This document shows positions 18,426 through 29,112 of a stretch of DNA of 64,000 bases, piece after piece. Each line of letters begins with the position of its first letter. The first letter of the stretch is position 1. The position numbers and the translations under genes were made by a program. Under the pieces are notes generated by a model, which saw only the letters and a program-made list of their open reading frames with translations, was not told the origin of the DNA and searched no databases. The stretch is from Serpentinimonas maccroryi (GTDB taxonomy: Bacteria; Pseudomonadota; Gammaproteobacteria; Burkholderiales; Burkholderiaceae_C), in assembly GCF_000828915.1 (NCBI RefSeq), contig NZ_AP014569.1, forward strand, positions 1,488,001 to 1,552,000, given 5' to 3'.

Positions 18426-19906
18426 GGCAGGATTCCTAGAGTGAGTTGCAGCCGCGCCTGCGCGATCTGCTGCTGCAGACGCAGCGCTTGCAGCTCGGCT
18501 GCGGCTTGGGCAGCGCCGGCGCGGGTGCGCAGCCAGTCGGCGAGTGCGGTCTCGCTGCTGCGGAAAGATTGTTCGATCAGGGCGGCGCGCTCGCGCAGCT
18601 GCTCGGCGCGCTGCGCTTGGTGCGCGATCTGGGCTTGCAAACCGGTCAGCGCTGCCTGCTGCTGCGCCCACTGGGTCTGCAGTTGCCGCTCCAGTTGCTG
18701 CTGCAGCGCTTGCGCGTGGGCATAGGCGCCTTGGGCTACCACCAGGCGCGGGTGGTGCTGGGCGGCGCTGTGCAAAGGCAGGCGCAGCGTCAGGCCCACG
18801 CTCTGCGCGCTGGCGGCGCCACGGGCCTCGGTCTGCTGCACCCAGCGCGCTTGCAGCTCGGGCGCATCGCGGCGGCTGCGCTCGATCAGCGTCAGTTGGC
18901 GCTGCGCCCACTGGCTGCGCGCATCGGCCTCGAGCAGCAGCGGGTGCTGTGCCAAGGCAGCTGGAGGGGCGCAGGAGGCCCCAAGCCGTGATACTGCCCC
19001 GACATCAGCCGCTGCCGCAACGGCTGATGTGTGCGTGTGGGCCGCAGCTGTGGGTTCGCATGGAGCACCCAGCGCTGCAATGGGCGCGACGCCGCTCAAC
19101 CCAGTCAGGCTGTGCCAGTGCAGCTCAGCCCGCTGCAGTTCGCTGCGGGTCTGCTGCAGCAGTGCCTGCGCGTGCAACAGCTCGGCCTGCGCCGCCAGAC
19201 TGTCGGTGCGCGCGCGTTCGCCTGCCGCCAGCAGCCGCTGCACGTCGGCGGCCAGCAGGCGCAGCGTCTGCACCTCGCTGGTTTGCCATTCCAACGCCAA
19301 GCGCTGCTGCTGCACCGCGGCGGCGGCTTCGAGCAGCGTCTGCGCCAACTGCAGGCGCTGGGCGCTGGCGCTGGCTTGGGCCACGGCGGCAGCGGCAGCG
19401 GCTTGCTGCACGCTGGCTTGGCGCTGCCCCGGCAACCACAGCGGCAGCGCCAGCGCCAGCTCGGTTTCGCGCGCGCCGGTGTTGCGGTTGAGCTGGTCGG
19501 TGCGCCAGCCGGCTTCGAACACCGGCGCACCCGGCAACCACGCCTGGGCCGCAACTTGCTCGGCTTGCGCCAACTGTGCCGCCGCCGCAGCGGCGGCGGA
19601 GTCGGCGCTGCGCGCCCAAGCGGCGTCGAGCGCCTGCGACCAACTGGATTCCTGCGCAGCGCCGGCTGCGCCCGGATTGGACACCACGCCGACTGCACCC
19701 AGGTGGGGCGCCGCAGCGCTTGAGGCCGCAATGGGCCCCACACCGGCCGCGACTGGATTGAACCCAGCAGCCTCAACAGGCGCTCTAAAGGGATAAAAAG
19801 TGGGTGCGGGTGCGGGCAGGGTCGCGGTCTGCGCCCACAAAGCCGGCGCACCCACACCCAGGGCGACGGCAACACCGAGCGCCCGCAAGCGGAACGTGCA
19901 AAACAT
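18422..19906 (-). CDS. TolC-family outer membrane efflux channel (CzcC/CusC-like)
   Basis: 494 residues. Signal peptide MFCTFRLRALGVAVALGVGAPALWA is followed by a ~65-residue Ala/Pro-rich linker and two long helical repeats, rich in Gln, Ala and Leu, characteristic of OEP/TolC proteins (about 90-285 and 315-494). No lipobox cysteine is seen at the cleavage site. It would form the outer-membrane exit duct for the RND pump. It overlaps the next gene by ATGA and follows the CzcI-like gene after 153 bases, in which no gene or clear hairpin was seen. Confidence 0.88.
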   Translation of the reverse strand: MFCTFRLRALGVAVALGVGAPALWAQTATLPAPAPTFYPFRAPVEAAGFNPVAAGVGPIAASSAAAPHLGAVGVVSNPGAAGAAQESSWSQALDAAWARSADSAAAAAAAQLAQAEQVAAQAWLPGAPVFEAGWRTDQLNRNTGARETELALALPLWLPGQRQASVQQAAAAAAVAQASASAQRLQLAQTLLEAAAAVQQQRLALEWQTSEVQTLRLLAADVQRLLAAGERARTDSLAAQAELLHAQALLQQTRSELQRAELHWHSLTGLSGVAPIAALGAPCEPTAAAHTHTSAVAAAADVGAVSRLGASCAPPAALAQHPLLLEADARSQWAQRQLTLIERSRRDAPELQARWVQQTEARGAASAQSVGLTLRLPLHSAAQHHPRLVVAQGAYAHAQALQQQLERQLQTQWAQQQAALTGLQAQIAHQAQRAEQLRERAALIEQSFRSSETALADWLRTRAGAAQAAAELQALRLQQQIAQARLQLTLGILP

Positions 19907-20059
19907 GAAAACCTCTGCGATCTACAGCCTGATACGGCCTAGGCAGGGCTCGTGCACGCGCTTAACCCACCAAGGGGCTGAAAAGCGCATGAGGCCACGG
20001 CGACTAGACCAAGCGAACGCACCCGCGCGCCATAGGGCGCAAAAGGGCGCAGCTGCGCT

Positions 20060-20404
20060 TCAGGTGCGCGGAGGTCGGTGCAGAGGATCGGTGTAGCGGT
20101 TGGGCAGGGAATCGGCCCAGTAGTGTGGCAGCCCGGCGAGGGGCAAGGGGAATGCGAGCTGGGGCGCCGCCACGGGCGAAGCCACCACGTGCGAGCCGTC
20201 GAGTGCCACGTGCTCGAAGGAGGCTTGGCTGGCATCGGCGTGGATGCTGCCGTCGGTGTGGTGGTGGTGGCCCACGTCTTTCCAGTGCAGGGCGGCATGG
20301 ACGGCGTCGGCCGAGGCTTTGGCCAGCGCGGGCAAGCCAGCGCCGGCCACGCCTTGCCAGAGCAAGACCCACACAGCCACCAAAAGCACCAGTTTGCGAC
20401 GCAT
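20060..20404 (-). CDS. CzcI-like His-rich secreted protein
   Basis: 114 residues: signal peptide MRRKLVLLVAVWVLLWQGVAGA, then a mature part with LHWKDVGHHHHTDGSIHAD and ending in an Arg/Pro tail. Size, signal peptide and an early His cluster match the CzcI type of small proteins that open czc metal-resistance operons and are linked to their regulation. It is the first gene of the operon that continues with the TolC-like channel, adaptor and pump. An extended -10 sequence ends about 8 bases before the ATG, so the message may be leaderless. Family assignment is by pattern, not strong identity. Confidence 0.7.
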   Translation of the reverse strand: MRRKLVLLVAVWVLLWQGVAGAGLPALAKASADAVHAALHWKDVGHHHHTDGSIHADASQASFEHVALDGSHVVASPVAAPQLAFPLPLAGLPHYWADSLPNRYTDPLHRPPRT

Positions 20405-20411
20405 GGGTCAG

Positions 20412-20447
20412 ATTTTAGCAGCAGGGCCTTGAGCGCAGTGCCCTGCT
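20412..20447 (-). promoter_or_regulatory. Putative extended -10 promoter and 8-bp inverted repeat before the metal-efflux operon
   Basis: On the minus strand TGCTAAAAT (20412-20420) is an extended -10 element ending 8 bases before the ATG of the CzcI-like gene. Directly upstream lies an inverted repeat, AGCAGGGC (20420-20427) and GCCCTGCT (20440-20447), separated by 12 bases. It sits where the promoter spacer and -35 would be, and 26 bases past the hflC stop. It may be an operator for a metal sensor or a weak hflC terminator without a U-tract. Confidence 0.45.
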
Positions 20448-20473
20448 TGGGGTGCTGCGCCCAGGCACGTGCA

Positions 20474-21370
20474 TCAGCGCCCAGCCGCCGGCACGTTGCC
20501 GCGCATGGCGCGGAAGAACTCCGAGCTCTGATCCAGCACCATCAAATCGGTGCGGTTTCTGAAGCTGGCGCGGTAGGCCTCGAGGCTGCGGTAGAACTGG
20601 GCGAAGGCCGGGTCGCGGCTGAAGGCGTCGCTGTAGATGCGCGAGGCTTGGGCGTCGCCCTGGCCTTTGAGCTTTTGCGCTTCGCGGAAGGCCTCGGCCA
20701 GCAGTTCCTCGCGCTGGCGGTCGGCGTCGGCGCGGATCTGCTCGCCTTCGGCAAAACCGGTGGCGCGCAGCTCGTTGGCCACGCGGCGGCGCTCGGCGAT
20801 CATGCGGTCAAAGACCGAGCGCGTGATGGTCTCGGCGTAATCGACGCGCGTGATGCGCACATCGATCACGTCCATGCCCCAAGGCTGTTCGGCGCCGCGC
20901 ACGGCCGCCAGCACGTCGCGCTTGACGTCGGCCATGACCTCTTCGCGCCGGGTCGAGAGCAGCTCGCGCACCGTGCGCCGGTTCACCTGCTCTTGGAAGG
21001 CGTTGCGCACCACGCGGTTGAGCTGGGCCGCGCCGGCGCGCTCGTCGAGCCCGACGTTGCGGATGAAAGCCGAGGGGTCGGAGATGCGCCAGCGCACGAA
21101 CCAGTCGATCACCACCCGTTGGCGCTCGGCGGTGAGCATGGGCTCGGTATCGACACTCTCGAGCGTGAGCAGGCGCCGGTCGATATAGACCACGTTTTGA
21201 AACGGCGGCGGCAGCTTGAAGTTGAGCCCAGGCTCGATCACCACGCGCTGGATTTGACCGAGCTGATAGACCACGCCAAACTGGCGCTGGTCAACCACGA
21301 ACAGCATCGAACTCCCGACCCCGAGCAACACGAGGAAGGAGACCAGAATCAGACCAATTTTGTTCATCAT
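20474..21370 (-). CDS. hflC: HflC, membrane regulator of FtsH protease (SPFH/prohibitin family)
   Basis: 298 residues: one N-terminal membrane helix (about 5-23), then an SPFH/band-7 domain beginning VVDQRQFGVVYQLGQI and a long helical region typical of HflC (RIYSDAFSRDPAFAQFYRSLEAYR is a family hallmark). With HflK it forms a large membrane cage around FtsH. The stop is near an inverted repeat that precedes the metal-efflux operon. It follows hflK by 17 bases, so the two are co-expressed. A second ATG lies one codon after the first. Confidence 0.95.
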   Translation of the reverse strand: MMNKIGLILVSFLVLLGVGSSMLFVVDQRQFGVVYQLGQIQRVVIEPGLNFKLPPPFQNVVYIDRRLLTLESVDTEPMLTAERQRVVIDWFVRWRISDPSAFIRNVGLDERAGAAQLNRVVRNAFQEQVNRRTVRELLSTRREEVMADVKRDVLAAVRGAEQPWGMDVIDVRITRVDYAETITRSVFDRMIAERRRVANELRATGFAEGEQIRADADRQREELLAEAFREAQKLKGQGDAQASRIYSDAFSRDPAFAQFYRSLEAYRASFRNRTDLMVLDQSSEFFRAMRGNVPAAGR

Positions 21371-21387
21371 GGCAGTGTGTCGTCGCT

Positions 21388-22797
21388 TTAGCGGGCGCGC
21401 TGGGCGTCACGGGCGCGCGGGTCGGGCGCTGGTGCGGCGGGTGCTGGAGTTGGAGCGGCGGGCAGCGCCGCAGCCGCGCCGGCCAGCGGTGCCGCCACGG
21501 CGGCTTGCTGGATCAGCCGATCGAGCGGCAGGTGCAGCAGGTTGTTGTTGTTGCGCGAGTCGATCAGCACCTTGGTGACGTTGCTGAACACCTCTTGCAT
21601 GGTCTCAAGGTACAGCCGGTCGCGCGTGACTTGGGGTGCGCGCGCGTGCTCGGCTTGCACCAGGCGGAAGCGCGCGGCATCACCCTCGGCGCGCGCCACC
21701 ACGCGCACCTTGTGGCCTTGGGCTTCTTCCATCAGGCGCGCGGCGGCACCGCGGGCGCGTGGGATCACGTCGTTGGCGTAGGCTTCGGCCTCGTTGCGCG
21801 CGCGTTCGCGCTCTTGGCCGGCCACCAGCACGTCGTCGAAAGCGGCTTGCACCTGCTCTGGCGGGCGCACGCCGCCTTGTTGCAGGTTGACGGCCACCAC
21901 CTCGACCCCGACCTGGGCGCGGTCGAGCAGGCTTTGCATCAGGGCACGCACGCGCGGCGCGATCTGGTCGCGCTCTTCGACCAGGGCTTGGTCCATGGTC
22001 ATGCTGCCGACCACTTCGCGCACCGAGGTCTCGGCGGCGCGCAGCACGGCGTTGTCGGGGTCGCGGCTGTTGAACAGAAAGGCGCGGGCGTCGTTGAGGC
22101 GGTATTGCACCGCAAAGCGGATTTCGACGATGTTCTCATCGAGCGTGAGCATGCCCGAATCGCGCAGGCCGGTGGCCGGCACGATGTCCTCGCGCCCGAC
22201 ATCGACCGAGCGAATGGTGGTGACGAACACGGTTTCGTGGCGCTGAATCGGCGTCGGCAGGCGCCAGTTGAAGCCCGCGCCCACGGTGCTATGGTAGCGC
22301 CCGAACTGGGTCACCACGGCTTGCTGGCCCTCTTGCACGATGAAGAAACCCGAGCCGAGCCAGAGCACCAGCAACACGCCGCTCACCATGCCGGCGACCA
22401 CGCCTGCCCCCTTGGGGGTGGGGGCCTTGAAGCCCGGCATGCCACCACCGCCGCCGCCGGAGCCCATGCCCCCGCCACCGGGCCGTTTGCCACCGCCAAA
22501 AAGCCCGTTGAGCTTGCGGTTGAAGTCGCGCCAGATTTCGTCTAGGTCGGGCGGGCCTTGGTTGGGGCCTTTGGGCCGGCCTTGCCACGGGCGCGGATCG
22601 GGCTGCTGCTCGTCGCCACGGCGGTCGTCGGGGCGGTCGTCGTGGCTGGGATCGGGCCGGCGAGAGGAGTCACGCGAGCCATCGGATGCACCGGGTTTGG
22701 CGTCGTCGTCGCGACCCCAACGCGGGTCGTTGAGGTTGAACATGCCCCGCACGCGGCTCCACCAAGGAGAGCGCAGGGGCAAGGGGTGGCTATTCAT
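21388..22797 (-). CDS. hflK: HflK, membrane regulator of FtsH protease
   Basis: 469 residues. A charged, low-complexity N-terminus (Asp/Arg/Pro-rich, then a Gly-rich GGGGMGSGGGGGGMPG stretch near 105-120) precedes a membrane helix at about 135-155. The SPFH domain starts VQEGQQAVVTQFGRYHSTVGAG, followed by long helices and an Ala/Pro-rich tail. It is the partner of HflC in the FtsH-modulating complex. The start could be the ATG at 22797 or the in-frame ATG at 22743 (MFNLNDPRWGR), where many relatives begin. It lies 76 bases downstream of hflX. Confidence 0.95.
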   Translation of the reverse strand: MNSHPLPLRSPWWSRVRGMFNLNDPRWGRDDDAKPGASDGSRDSSRRPDPSHDDRPDDRRGDEQQPDPRPWQGRPKGPNQGPPDLDEIWRDFNRKLNGLFGGGKRPGGGGMGSGGGGGGMPGFKAPTPKGAGVVAGMVSGVLLVLWLGSGFFIVQEGQQAVVTQFGRYHSTVGAGFNWRLPTPIQRHETVFVTTIRSVDVGREDIVPATGLRDSGMLTLDENIVEIRFAVQYRLNDARAFLFNSRDPDNAVLRAAETSVREVVGSMTMDQALVEERDQIAPRVRALMQSLLDRAQVGVEVVAVNLQQGGVRPPEQVQAAFDDVLVAGQERERARNEAEAYANDVIPRARGAAARLMEEAQGHKVRVVARAEGDAARFRLVQAEHARAPQVTRDRLYLETMQEVFSNVTKVLIDSRNNNNLLHLPLDRLIQQAAVAAPLAGAAAALPAAPTPAPAAPAPDPRARDAQRAR

Positions 22798-22873
22798 GGA
22801 TGGTGGCTGTTGTTAAGTCGAACAAAACGCTATTGTGCCCAAACCGGGCCACACGCCGTGCGTGGGCACCGCA

Positions 22874-24046
<1,173 letters not shown>

Positions 24047-24106
24047 ACGGTCTTGCCCCGAGGGGGCGGCGTCAGGCGCAGGCAGGAAGGGAACTGGATT
24101 CAGCTT

Positions 24107-24352
24107 TCAGGCCTCATCGGTCGGCGCGCTGGCCGAGAACTGCACCGGACGCCCCGGCACGATAGTGGAAATGGCGTGCTTGTAGACCATCTGCGTCACG
24201 GTGTTGCGCAGCAGCACCACGTACTGATCAAAGGATTCGATCTGCCCCTGCAGCTTGATGCCGTTGATGAGGTAGATGGACACCGGAACGTGCTCGCGGC
24301 GGAGCTGGTTCAGAAATGGGTCCTGCAAGAGTTGGCCTTTGTTGTTGCTCAC
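24107..24352 (-). CDS. hfq: RNA chaperone Hfq
   Basis: 81 residues with both Sm motifs: [31 protein letters not shown] and [26 protein letters not shown]. Gln8-like, Lys and YKHA RNA-binding residues are all present, with a short C-terminal tail (SASAPTDEA). It promotes small RNA-mRNA pairing. The start is GTG at 24352 (VSNNKGQ), chosen because homologues begin MSNKGQ and GGAA lies 6 bases upstream; the open frame before it has no homology. It sits between der and hflX, the usual betaproteobacterial order. Confidence 0.96.
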   Translation of the reverse strand: MSNNKGQLLQDPFLNQLRREHVPVSIYLINGIKLQGQIESFDQYVVLLRNTVTQMVYKHAISTIVPGRPVQFSASAPTDEA

Positions 24353-24433
24353 GATATGTTCCGTGTTCAATGTAAAGTTTCGGAAAGGAAGAAGATACCA
24401 CAACCGAGGGCGCTTGGGGCGCGCGCCGGGTTT

Positions 24434-25783
24434 TTATTGCTCGGCATAGGGGTTGGCAGCGGTTTTGAACTCGATGCGCAGCGGCGTGCCCACCAGATCG
24501 AAGGCCTTGCGAAAGCGCCCTTCCAGAAAGCGCCGGTAGCTCTCGGACACGCCTTCGAGCGAATTGCCGTGGATCACCACCACCGGCGGGTTCATGCCGC
24601 CTTGGTGCGCGTAGCGCATTTTGGGCCGGTACATGCCGCTGCGCTTGGGCGCTTGCAGGGCCACCGATTCCTGCAAAATGCGTGTGAGCAGCGGCGTCGG
24701 CATTTTTTTGTGGGCCGAGGCGTGGGCCTGCGCGATCGCCGGCCACAGCGGCGCCAGCCCTTGGCGCTTGAGCGCCGAAATGGTGTGCATCGAGGCAAAC
24801 TTGAGGAAAGCCAAGCGGCTCTCGATCGAGCGCTGCAACTGCTGGCGCTGGTAGCTGTCGAGGGAGTCCCATTTGTTGAGCGCCACCACCACCGCACGGC
24901 CACAGTCGAGCGCAAAACCGGCGATGTGCGCGTCTTGCTCGGTCACGCCCTGGCTGGCGTCGAGCAGCAGCAGCACCACGTGCGCGCCCTCGATCGCCTG
25001 CAGCGTTTTGACGACCGAGAACTTTTCCACCGCCTCGAACACCCGGCCCTTGCGCCGCAGCCCGGCGGTGTCGATGAGCTCGAACTTTTGCCCGTTGCGC
25101 TCAAAGGGCACGGCAATCGCGTCGCGCGTGGTGCCGGGCTGGTCGAAGGCCACCAGCCGCTCTTCGCCCAGCCAGGCGTTGATGAGGGTGGATTTGCCCA
25201 CGTTGGGGCGTCCGGCCACGGCCAGCCGGATCACGCCGTCGGCCTCGGCGTCGGCCTCTGATGCGGCGCTTGGCTCAGCGGGGGCGGCAGCGGCCAGTCG
25301 GTCGAGTGCTGCCTCGACCATGTCGCGCACGCCCTGCCCGTGCGCCGCCGAGACCGGCAGCACCTCGCCCAAGCCGAGCTCGTAGAACTCGCTCCACTGC
25401 GCCTGCCCTTGCATGCCCTCGGCCTTGTTGGCCACCAGCAGGCAGGGTTTGGCGAGCTTGCGCAGGTAGTCGGCGATGTCGTGGTCTTGGGCGCTCAGGC
25501 CGGCGCGGGCGTCGAGCACGAACAGCACCACGTCGGCTTCGGCCACCGCCTGCCGGGTCTGCTTGGCCATTTCGCGGTAGATGCCGGCCTCGGCCCGGGG
25601 CTCAAAACCGCCGGTGTCGATGACGATGAACTCGCGCTTGCCCAGCCGCGCGCTGCCGTAGTGGCGGTCGCGCGTAAGGCCAGGCAGGTCGGCGACGATG
25701 GCGTCGCGCGTTTTGGTCAGGCGGTTGTAGAGCGTCGATTTGCCGACGTTGGGCCGCCCGACCAGCGCCAGCACCGGCTTCAT
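24434..25783 (-). CDS. der: Ribosome biogenesis GTPase Der (EngA)
   Basis: 449 residues with two consecutive G domains and a C-terminal KH-like domain. G domain 1 starts at residue 8 with [15 protein letters not shown] domain 2, near 185, repeats [16 protein letters not shown] and has DTAGLRRKG and NKWD. The C-terminus ([20 protein letters not shown]) is the usual KH-like ending. It acts in 50S subunit assembly. The ATG overlaps the bamB stop as ATGA, coupling the two. It lies 81 bases upstream of hfq. Confidence 0.97.
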   Translation of the reverse strand: MKPVLALVGRPNVGKSTLYNRLTKTRDAIVADLPGLTRDRHYGSARLGKREFIVIDTGGFEPRAEAGIYREMAKQTRQAVAEADVVLFVLDARAGLSAQDHDIADYLRKLAKPCLLVANKAEGMQGQAQWSEFYELGLGEVLPVSAAHGQGVRDMVEAALDRLAAAAPAEPSAASEADAEADGVIRLAVAGRPNVGKSTLINAWLGEERLVAFDQPGTTRDAIAVPFERNGQKFELIDTAGLRRKGRVFEAVEKFSVVKTLQAIEGAHVVLLLLDASQGVTEQDAHIAGFALDCGRAVVVALNKWDSLDSYQRQQLQRSIESRLAFLKFASMHTISALKRQGLAPLWPAIAQAHASAHKKMPTPLLTRILQESVALQAPKRSGMYRPKMRYAHQGGMNPPVVVIHGNSLEGVSESYRRFLEGRFRKAFDLVGTPLRIEFKTAANPYAEQ

Positions 25784-26955
25784 TGCGGCCGCCAAGCGTA
25801 AACGCCGCCGTTGCGCGTCACCGCCACCAAGGTGTTGCCCAGCAGCAGCGGCCCGGCAACGATGGCCGAGCCGTCGGTGCTCAGGCGGTTGAGCAGGGTG
25901 CCGTCGTCGCGCGAGAGCAGGTGCACGAAGCCCTGCGCGTCGCCGACGGCGATCGAGCGCCCTGCGGCCAAGGGGGCCGTGAGGCCGCGGTGCAACAAGG
26001 CATCGCTGCTCCAGGCACGCGCCCCGGCGTCGCGGCGCCAGGCCAGCACGCGGCCGTTGCGCTCCACGCCATAGACACGCTCGGCGTCGGCGCTCAGGCC
26101 CACGGCACCGTCGGCGGGCTGGGTCCAGACCAAGCGGCCGCTGGCGCCATCGACGCAACCCACCGCCGCTTGGAAGGCGCGCACGCACAGCTGATCGCCC
26201 ACGCGGCCAGTGCGCCCGACCAGATCGACCAAGCGCTCGATTTCGTTCACGCCGCGCGGGGTGGCGATGGCCGCATCCCAGCGGATGCGGCCGTTGAGCG
26301 GATCAAAGCCCACCAGCCGCCCACCCAGGCCGACGACCAAGGTGTCGCCCACCGGCAGCAGCACGCCGCTTTGTTGCAGCACCAGCGCTTCGGCGGTGCG
26401 GCCACGGTGCTGCCACAGCGGGGCGCCGTTGCGGGCGTCGAAGGCGTGCACACTGCGGTCGTTGGCGAGCACGAACACGCGCTGCCCGGCCACCAGCGGG
26501 GCCGTGAGCACCCGCGCCGGCAGACGGGCGCGCCACTGCACCCCGGCGCTGTTGAGCGCCAGCAGTTCGTTGTCCTGCGTCACCACCGCCGCCGTCTGGC
26601 CGTCGAAGCCCGCGGCGGCCGACAGGGGTTGCGCCAATTCGACCCGCCAGCGCACCTGACCGTTGGCGCCGTCGAGCGCCAGCACGGCACCGGCGGCGTT
26701 GGCCAGCAGCAGCGTCTGGCCATGCACGGCCGGGGTGAGCAGCGGATCGACGGCACCGATGGCCGTGTTCCAGACTTGGGTGGCGGGCTGCAGCGCCACC
26801 AGCGGTGCCAGCGGCGTGGGCGCCGGGCGCTCTGGGGCCGAGGAGCAGGCCGCCAAGCTCAGCGCCAAGGCAGCGGCAAGAGAAGCCGCCGCCAAGGGGC
26901 GAGCGAGGGAGCGGGGCGCGAAGCGTTGCGACTTGAGCGGGGAGCTTGGGTTCAC
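25780..26955 (-). CDS. bamB: Outer membrane assembly lipoprotein BamB
   Basis: 391 residues. A lipoprotein signal with lipobox LAAC (Cys at about 37) precedes a beta-propeller of PQQ-like repeats, seen as recurring [23 protein letters not shown] and [12 protein letters not shown] units. BamB binds BamA in the outer-membrane protein insertion complex; BamD is encoded at 36.9 kb in this window. The start is GTG (VNPSSPLK), 13 bases after the yfgM-like stop. It overlaps der by ATGA. Confidence 0.95.
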   Translation of the reverse strand: MNPSSPLKSQRFAPRSLARPLAAASLAAALALSLAACSSAPERPAPTPLAPLVALQPATQVWNTAIGAVDPLLTPAVHGQTLLLANAAGAVLALDGANGQVRWRVELAQPLSAAAGFDGQTAAVVTQDNELLALNSAGVQWRARLPARVLTAPLVAGQRVFVLANDRSVHAFDARNGAPLWQHRGRTAEALVLQQSGVLLPVGDTLVVGLGGRLVGFDPLNGRIRWDAAIATPRGVNEIERLVDLVGRTGRVGDQLCVRAFQAAVGCVDGASGRLVWTQPADGAVGLSADAERVYGVERNGRVLAWRRDAGARAWSSDALLHRGLTAPLAAGRSIAVGDAQGFVHLLSRDDGTLLNRLSTDGSAIVAGPLLLGNTLVAVTRNGGVYAWRPQ

Positions 26956-26968
26956 TGGGGTGTCTCCG

Positions 26969-27685
26969 TCACTGGGGGGCGACTGGCGTAGCCGGGGCGG
27001 CTGAGGCGGCTGGGTTGACCTCGGCGGCAGCAGGGACCGGGGCGGTGGGATCTACTCCCAAGGCGTTGAGCTTGGCCTCGATCACGCGCCGGTAGTCCAC
27101 GGCCTCGTCCATCGCTGCCCAAGCCTGCTGATACGCCTGCCGGGCGGCGTCGGTCTGGCCTTGGGCCAGCAGCACGTCGCCGCGCCGGTCGGCGGCAAGG
27201 GCAGCAAACTCAGGCGGCATGTCGGCGCCCAGGGCTTGCAGCGCGGCCTCGTATTGCCCGGCTTGCAGTTCCAGCGCCGCCAAACGCAGGCGGGCCGCCG
27301 CCACCACCCCGGGGTCGGCAGCGTTGTCGCGCACGAAATGCAGCGCCAGCCGCGCGTCATCGAGCGCATCGGCTTGTTGCAGGGCGCGCGCCGCCAGCAG
27401 GCCGGCGTGGTGGGCCTGCGCGGTGCGCGGCACCTGTTGCTGGATGTCGGCCCAGACCTGGCGCACGCGCTCGGTGTCGTTGGCACCGGCGGCTTCATCC
27501 AGCGTCTGGTACAGCACGGCCGCCTCCACGGCCTGCTGGCGCTGCCAGTAGTTCCAGCCGTTCCAGCCGGCAAAGGCCAACAGCACGGCCACCAGCAGCC
27601 ACGTGATCAGGGTGCCGTACTGGCCCCAGAAGCGCTTGAGCTGGTCGAGTTGTTCTTCTTCGTGCGGGTCAAAGGTTTTCGCCAT
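26969..27685 (-). CDS. YfgM-like tetratricopeptide protein with single membrane anchor
   Basis: 238 residues: a cytoplasmic start MAKTFDPHEEEQLDQLKRFW, one membrane helix (about 24-43) and a periplasmic tetratricopeptide region (about 60-205), ending in an Ala/Pro-rich tail. This is the YfgM architecture, an ancillary SecYEG-linked factor for folding exported proteins, and it sits in the conserved hisS-yfgM-bamB-der order. The ATG at 27685 is selected because the preceding open frame covers an intergenic hairpin and lacks family similarity. Confidence 0.88.
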   Translation of the reverse strand: MAKTFDPHEEEQLDQLKRFWGQYGTLITWLLVAVLLAFAGWNGWNYWQRQQAVEAAVLYQTLDEAAGANDTERVRQVWADIQQQVPRTAQAHHAGLLAARALQQADALDDARLALHFVRDNAADPGVVAAARLRLAALELQAGQYEAALQALGADMPPEFAALAADRRGDVLLAQGQTDAARQAYQQAWAAMDEAVDYRRVIEAKLNALGVDPTAPVPAAAEVNPAASAAPATPVAPQ

Positions 27686-27781
27686 GGCGGTGGGCTTGCA
27701 AAAATTGCGTGTGCAAAAAAATCGGGGCCACACGCTGATGTGTGGCTGGGCTGGGCCTGCTTGAAACCCTGTTCGGTGCCG

Positions 27782-27812
27782 ATTGTAGGCGCTGGCCTGA
27801 TGGTCAGGCCAG
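27782..27812 (-). promoter_or_regulatory. 9-bp hairpin and TACAAT box between hisS and the yfgM-like gene
   Basis: Just past the hisS stop, CTGGCCTGA and TCAGGCCAG (27792-27800 and 27804-27812) form a perfect 9-bp stem with a 3-base loop. No U-tract follows, so it is not a classic intrinsic terminator. TACAAT on the minus strand (27782-27787) could be the -10 of a promoter serving yfgM-bamB-der, about 95 bases before the ATG. No good -35 is visible. The hairpin may slow transcription or protect the upstream mRNA end. Confidence 0.45.
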
Positions 27813-27816
27813 ATGG

Positions 27817-29112
27817 CTAGGCGCGCAGGCGCGCCGCCCACTGCCCGGCTTGGGCCAGCGGCAGCAGGGTCTGCTCGGTGAGGGCCCCCGGGGCGTCGGC
27901 GCGCAGCGGCTTGACCGCCACCTGGCCGGCGGCGAGCTCGGCGGCACCAAACACCAGCGCGTAGCGGGCGCCGCTGGCATCGGCTTTTTTGAACTGCGCC
28001 TTCATGCTGCTCAGGCCCTCAGGCCCGGCGCCGTGCATCTGCACCGCCAGCCCAGCCGCGCGCAGCTGGCGCAGCAGGGGCAGCACCTGCACCATGGCTT
28101 CGGGCTGCGGCACCACGGCGTAGCAGTCGGGCAGCGCTGGCGGCGGCAGCTTGCCCTGGAGCTTCAACAGCTCGAGGATGCGCTCCATGCCCAGCGCCCA
28201 GCCCACGGCGGGTGCCGGCTTGCCGCCGATCTGCTCGAGCAGGCCGTCGTAGCGCCCGCCCGCGCACACCGTGCCCTGCGCCCCCAAGGTGTCGGTGACA
28301 AACTCGAACACGCTCAGGTTGTAGTAATCGAGCCCGCGCACCAGACGCGGGTTGATGCGGTAGCCGATGCCTTGTGCATCGAGCAGCGCACGCAAGGCGT
28401 CGAAGTGGGCCAGCGACTGCGCGCCCAAATAATCGATCAGCTTCGGGGCCGCCTCGATCAGTGCCTGCAGGTCTGGGTTTTTGCTGTCGAGCACGCGCAG
28501 CGGGTTGCTGTGCAGGCGCCGGCGCGCGTCGTCGTCGAGCTGCGCGGCGTGCTGCTCGAGGTAGGCGATCAGCGCCTGGCGGTGTGCCAAGCGCTCGGGC
28601 GGCTGGCCCAGGCTGTTGAGCTCGAGCCGGATGTCGCTCAGGCCCAGCTGCGCCCACAAATCGGCCGCCATGGCGATGAGCTCGGCATCGACGTCGGGGC
28701 CGGCAAAGCCCAGCGCCTCGGCCCCCACCTGGTGAAACTGGCGGTAGCGGCCGCGCTGCGGGCGCTCGTGCCTGAACATCGGCCCCAGGTAGTACAGGCG
28801 CTTGGGGCCGTCGTAGAGCTGATTGTGTTCCAGCACCGCACGCACCACGCCGGCGGTGGCCTCGGGGCGCAACGTGAGCTGCTCGCCATTGAGCCGATCC
28901 TCGAACGAGTACATCTCTTTTTCGACGATGTCGGTGACTTCGCCCAGGCCGCGCACGAACAGCGCCGTGGGCTCGACGATCGGGGTGCGCACGTTGCGGT
29001 AGGCGTAGCGCGCCATCAGCTCGCGCACCTGGGCTTCGAGCCACTCCCAGTGGCCGGAAGCGGGCGCAAAAATATCGTTCATGCCTTTGACGGCACGCAA
29101 AAGTTCAGGCAT
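27817..29112 (-). CDS. hisS: Histidine-tRNA ligase
   Basis: 431-residue class II synthetase. Motif 2 is [17 protein letters not shown] (about 115-130). The histidine-binding motifs are LVRGLDYYN and CAGGRYDGL, with motif 3 at [11 protein letters not shown]-terminal anticodon-binding domain follows. It charges tRNA-His. The ATG at 29112 ([14 protein letters not shown]) is the family-typical start and lies inside the end of ispG (8-base overlap), so translation is probably coupled. A 9-bp hairpin follows the stop. Confidence 0.97.
   Translation of the reverse strand: MPELLRAVKGMNDIFAPASGHWEWLEAQVRELMARYAYRNVRTPIVEPTALFVRGLGEVTDIVEKEMYSFEDRLNGEQLTLRPEATAGVVRAVLEHNQLYDGPKRLYYLGPMFRHERPQRGRYRQFHQVGAEALGFAGPDVDAELIAMAADLWAQLGLSDIRLELNSLGQPPERLAHRQALIAYLEQHAAQLDDDARRRLHSNPLRVLDSKNPDLQALIEAAPKLIDYLGAQSLAHFDALRALLDAQGIGYRINPRLVRGLDYYNLSVFEFVTDTLGAQGTVCAGGRYDGLLEQIGGKPAPAVGWALGMERILELLKLQGKLPPPALPDCYAVVPQPEAMVQVLPLLRQLRAAGLAVQMHGAGPEGLSSMKAQFKKADASGARYALVFGAAELAAGQVAVKPLRADAPGALTEQTLLPLAQAGQWAARLRA

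Noticed and set aside
27792-27812. The hairpin after hisS as an intrinsic terminator
   Set aside because: No run of T follows the stem on the minus strand, so it was listed as a hairpin and possible promoter region only.
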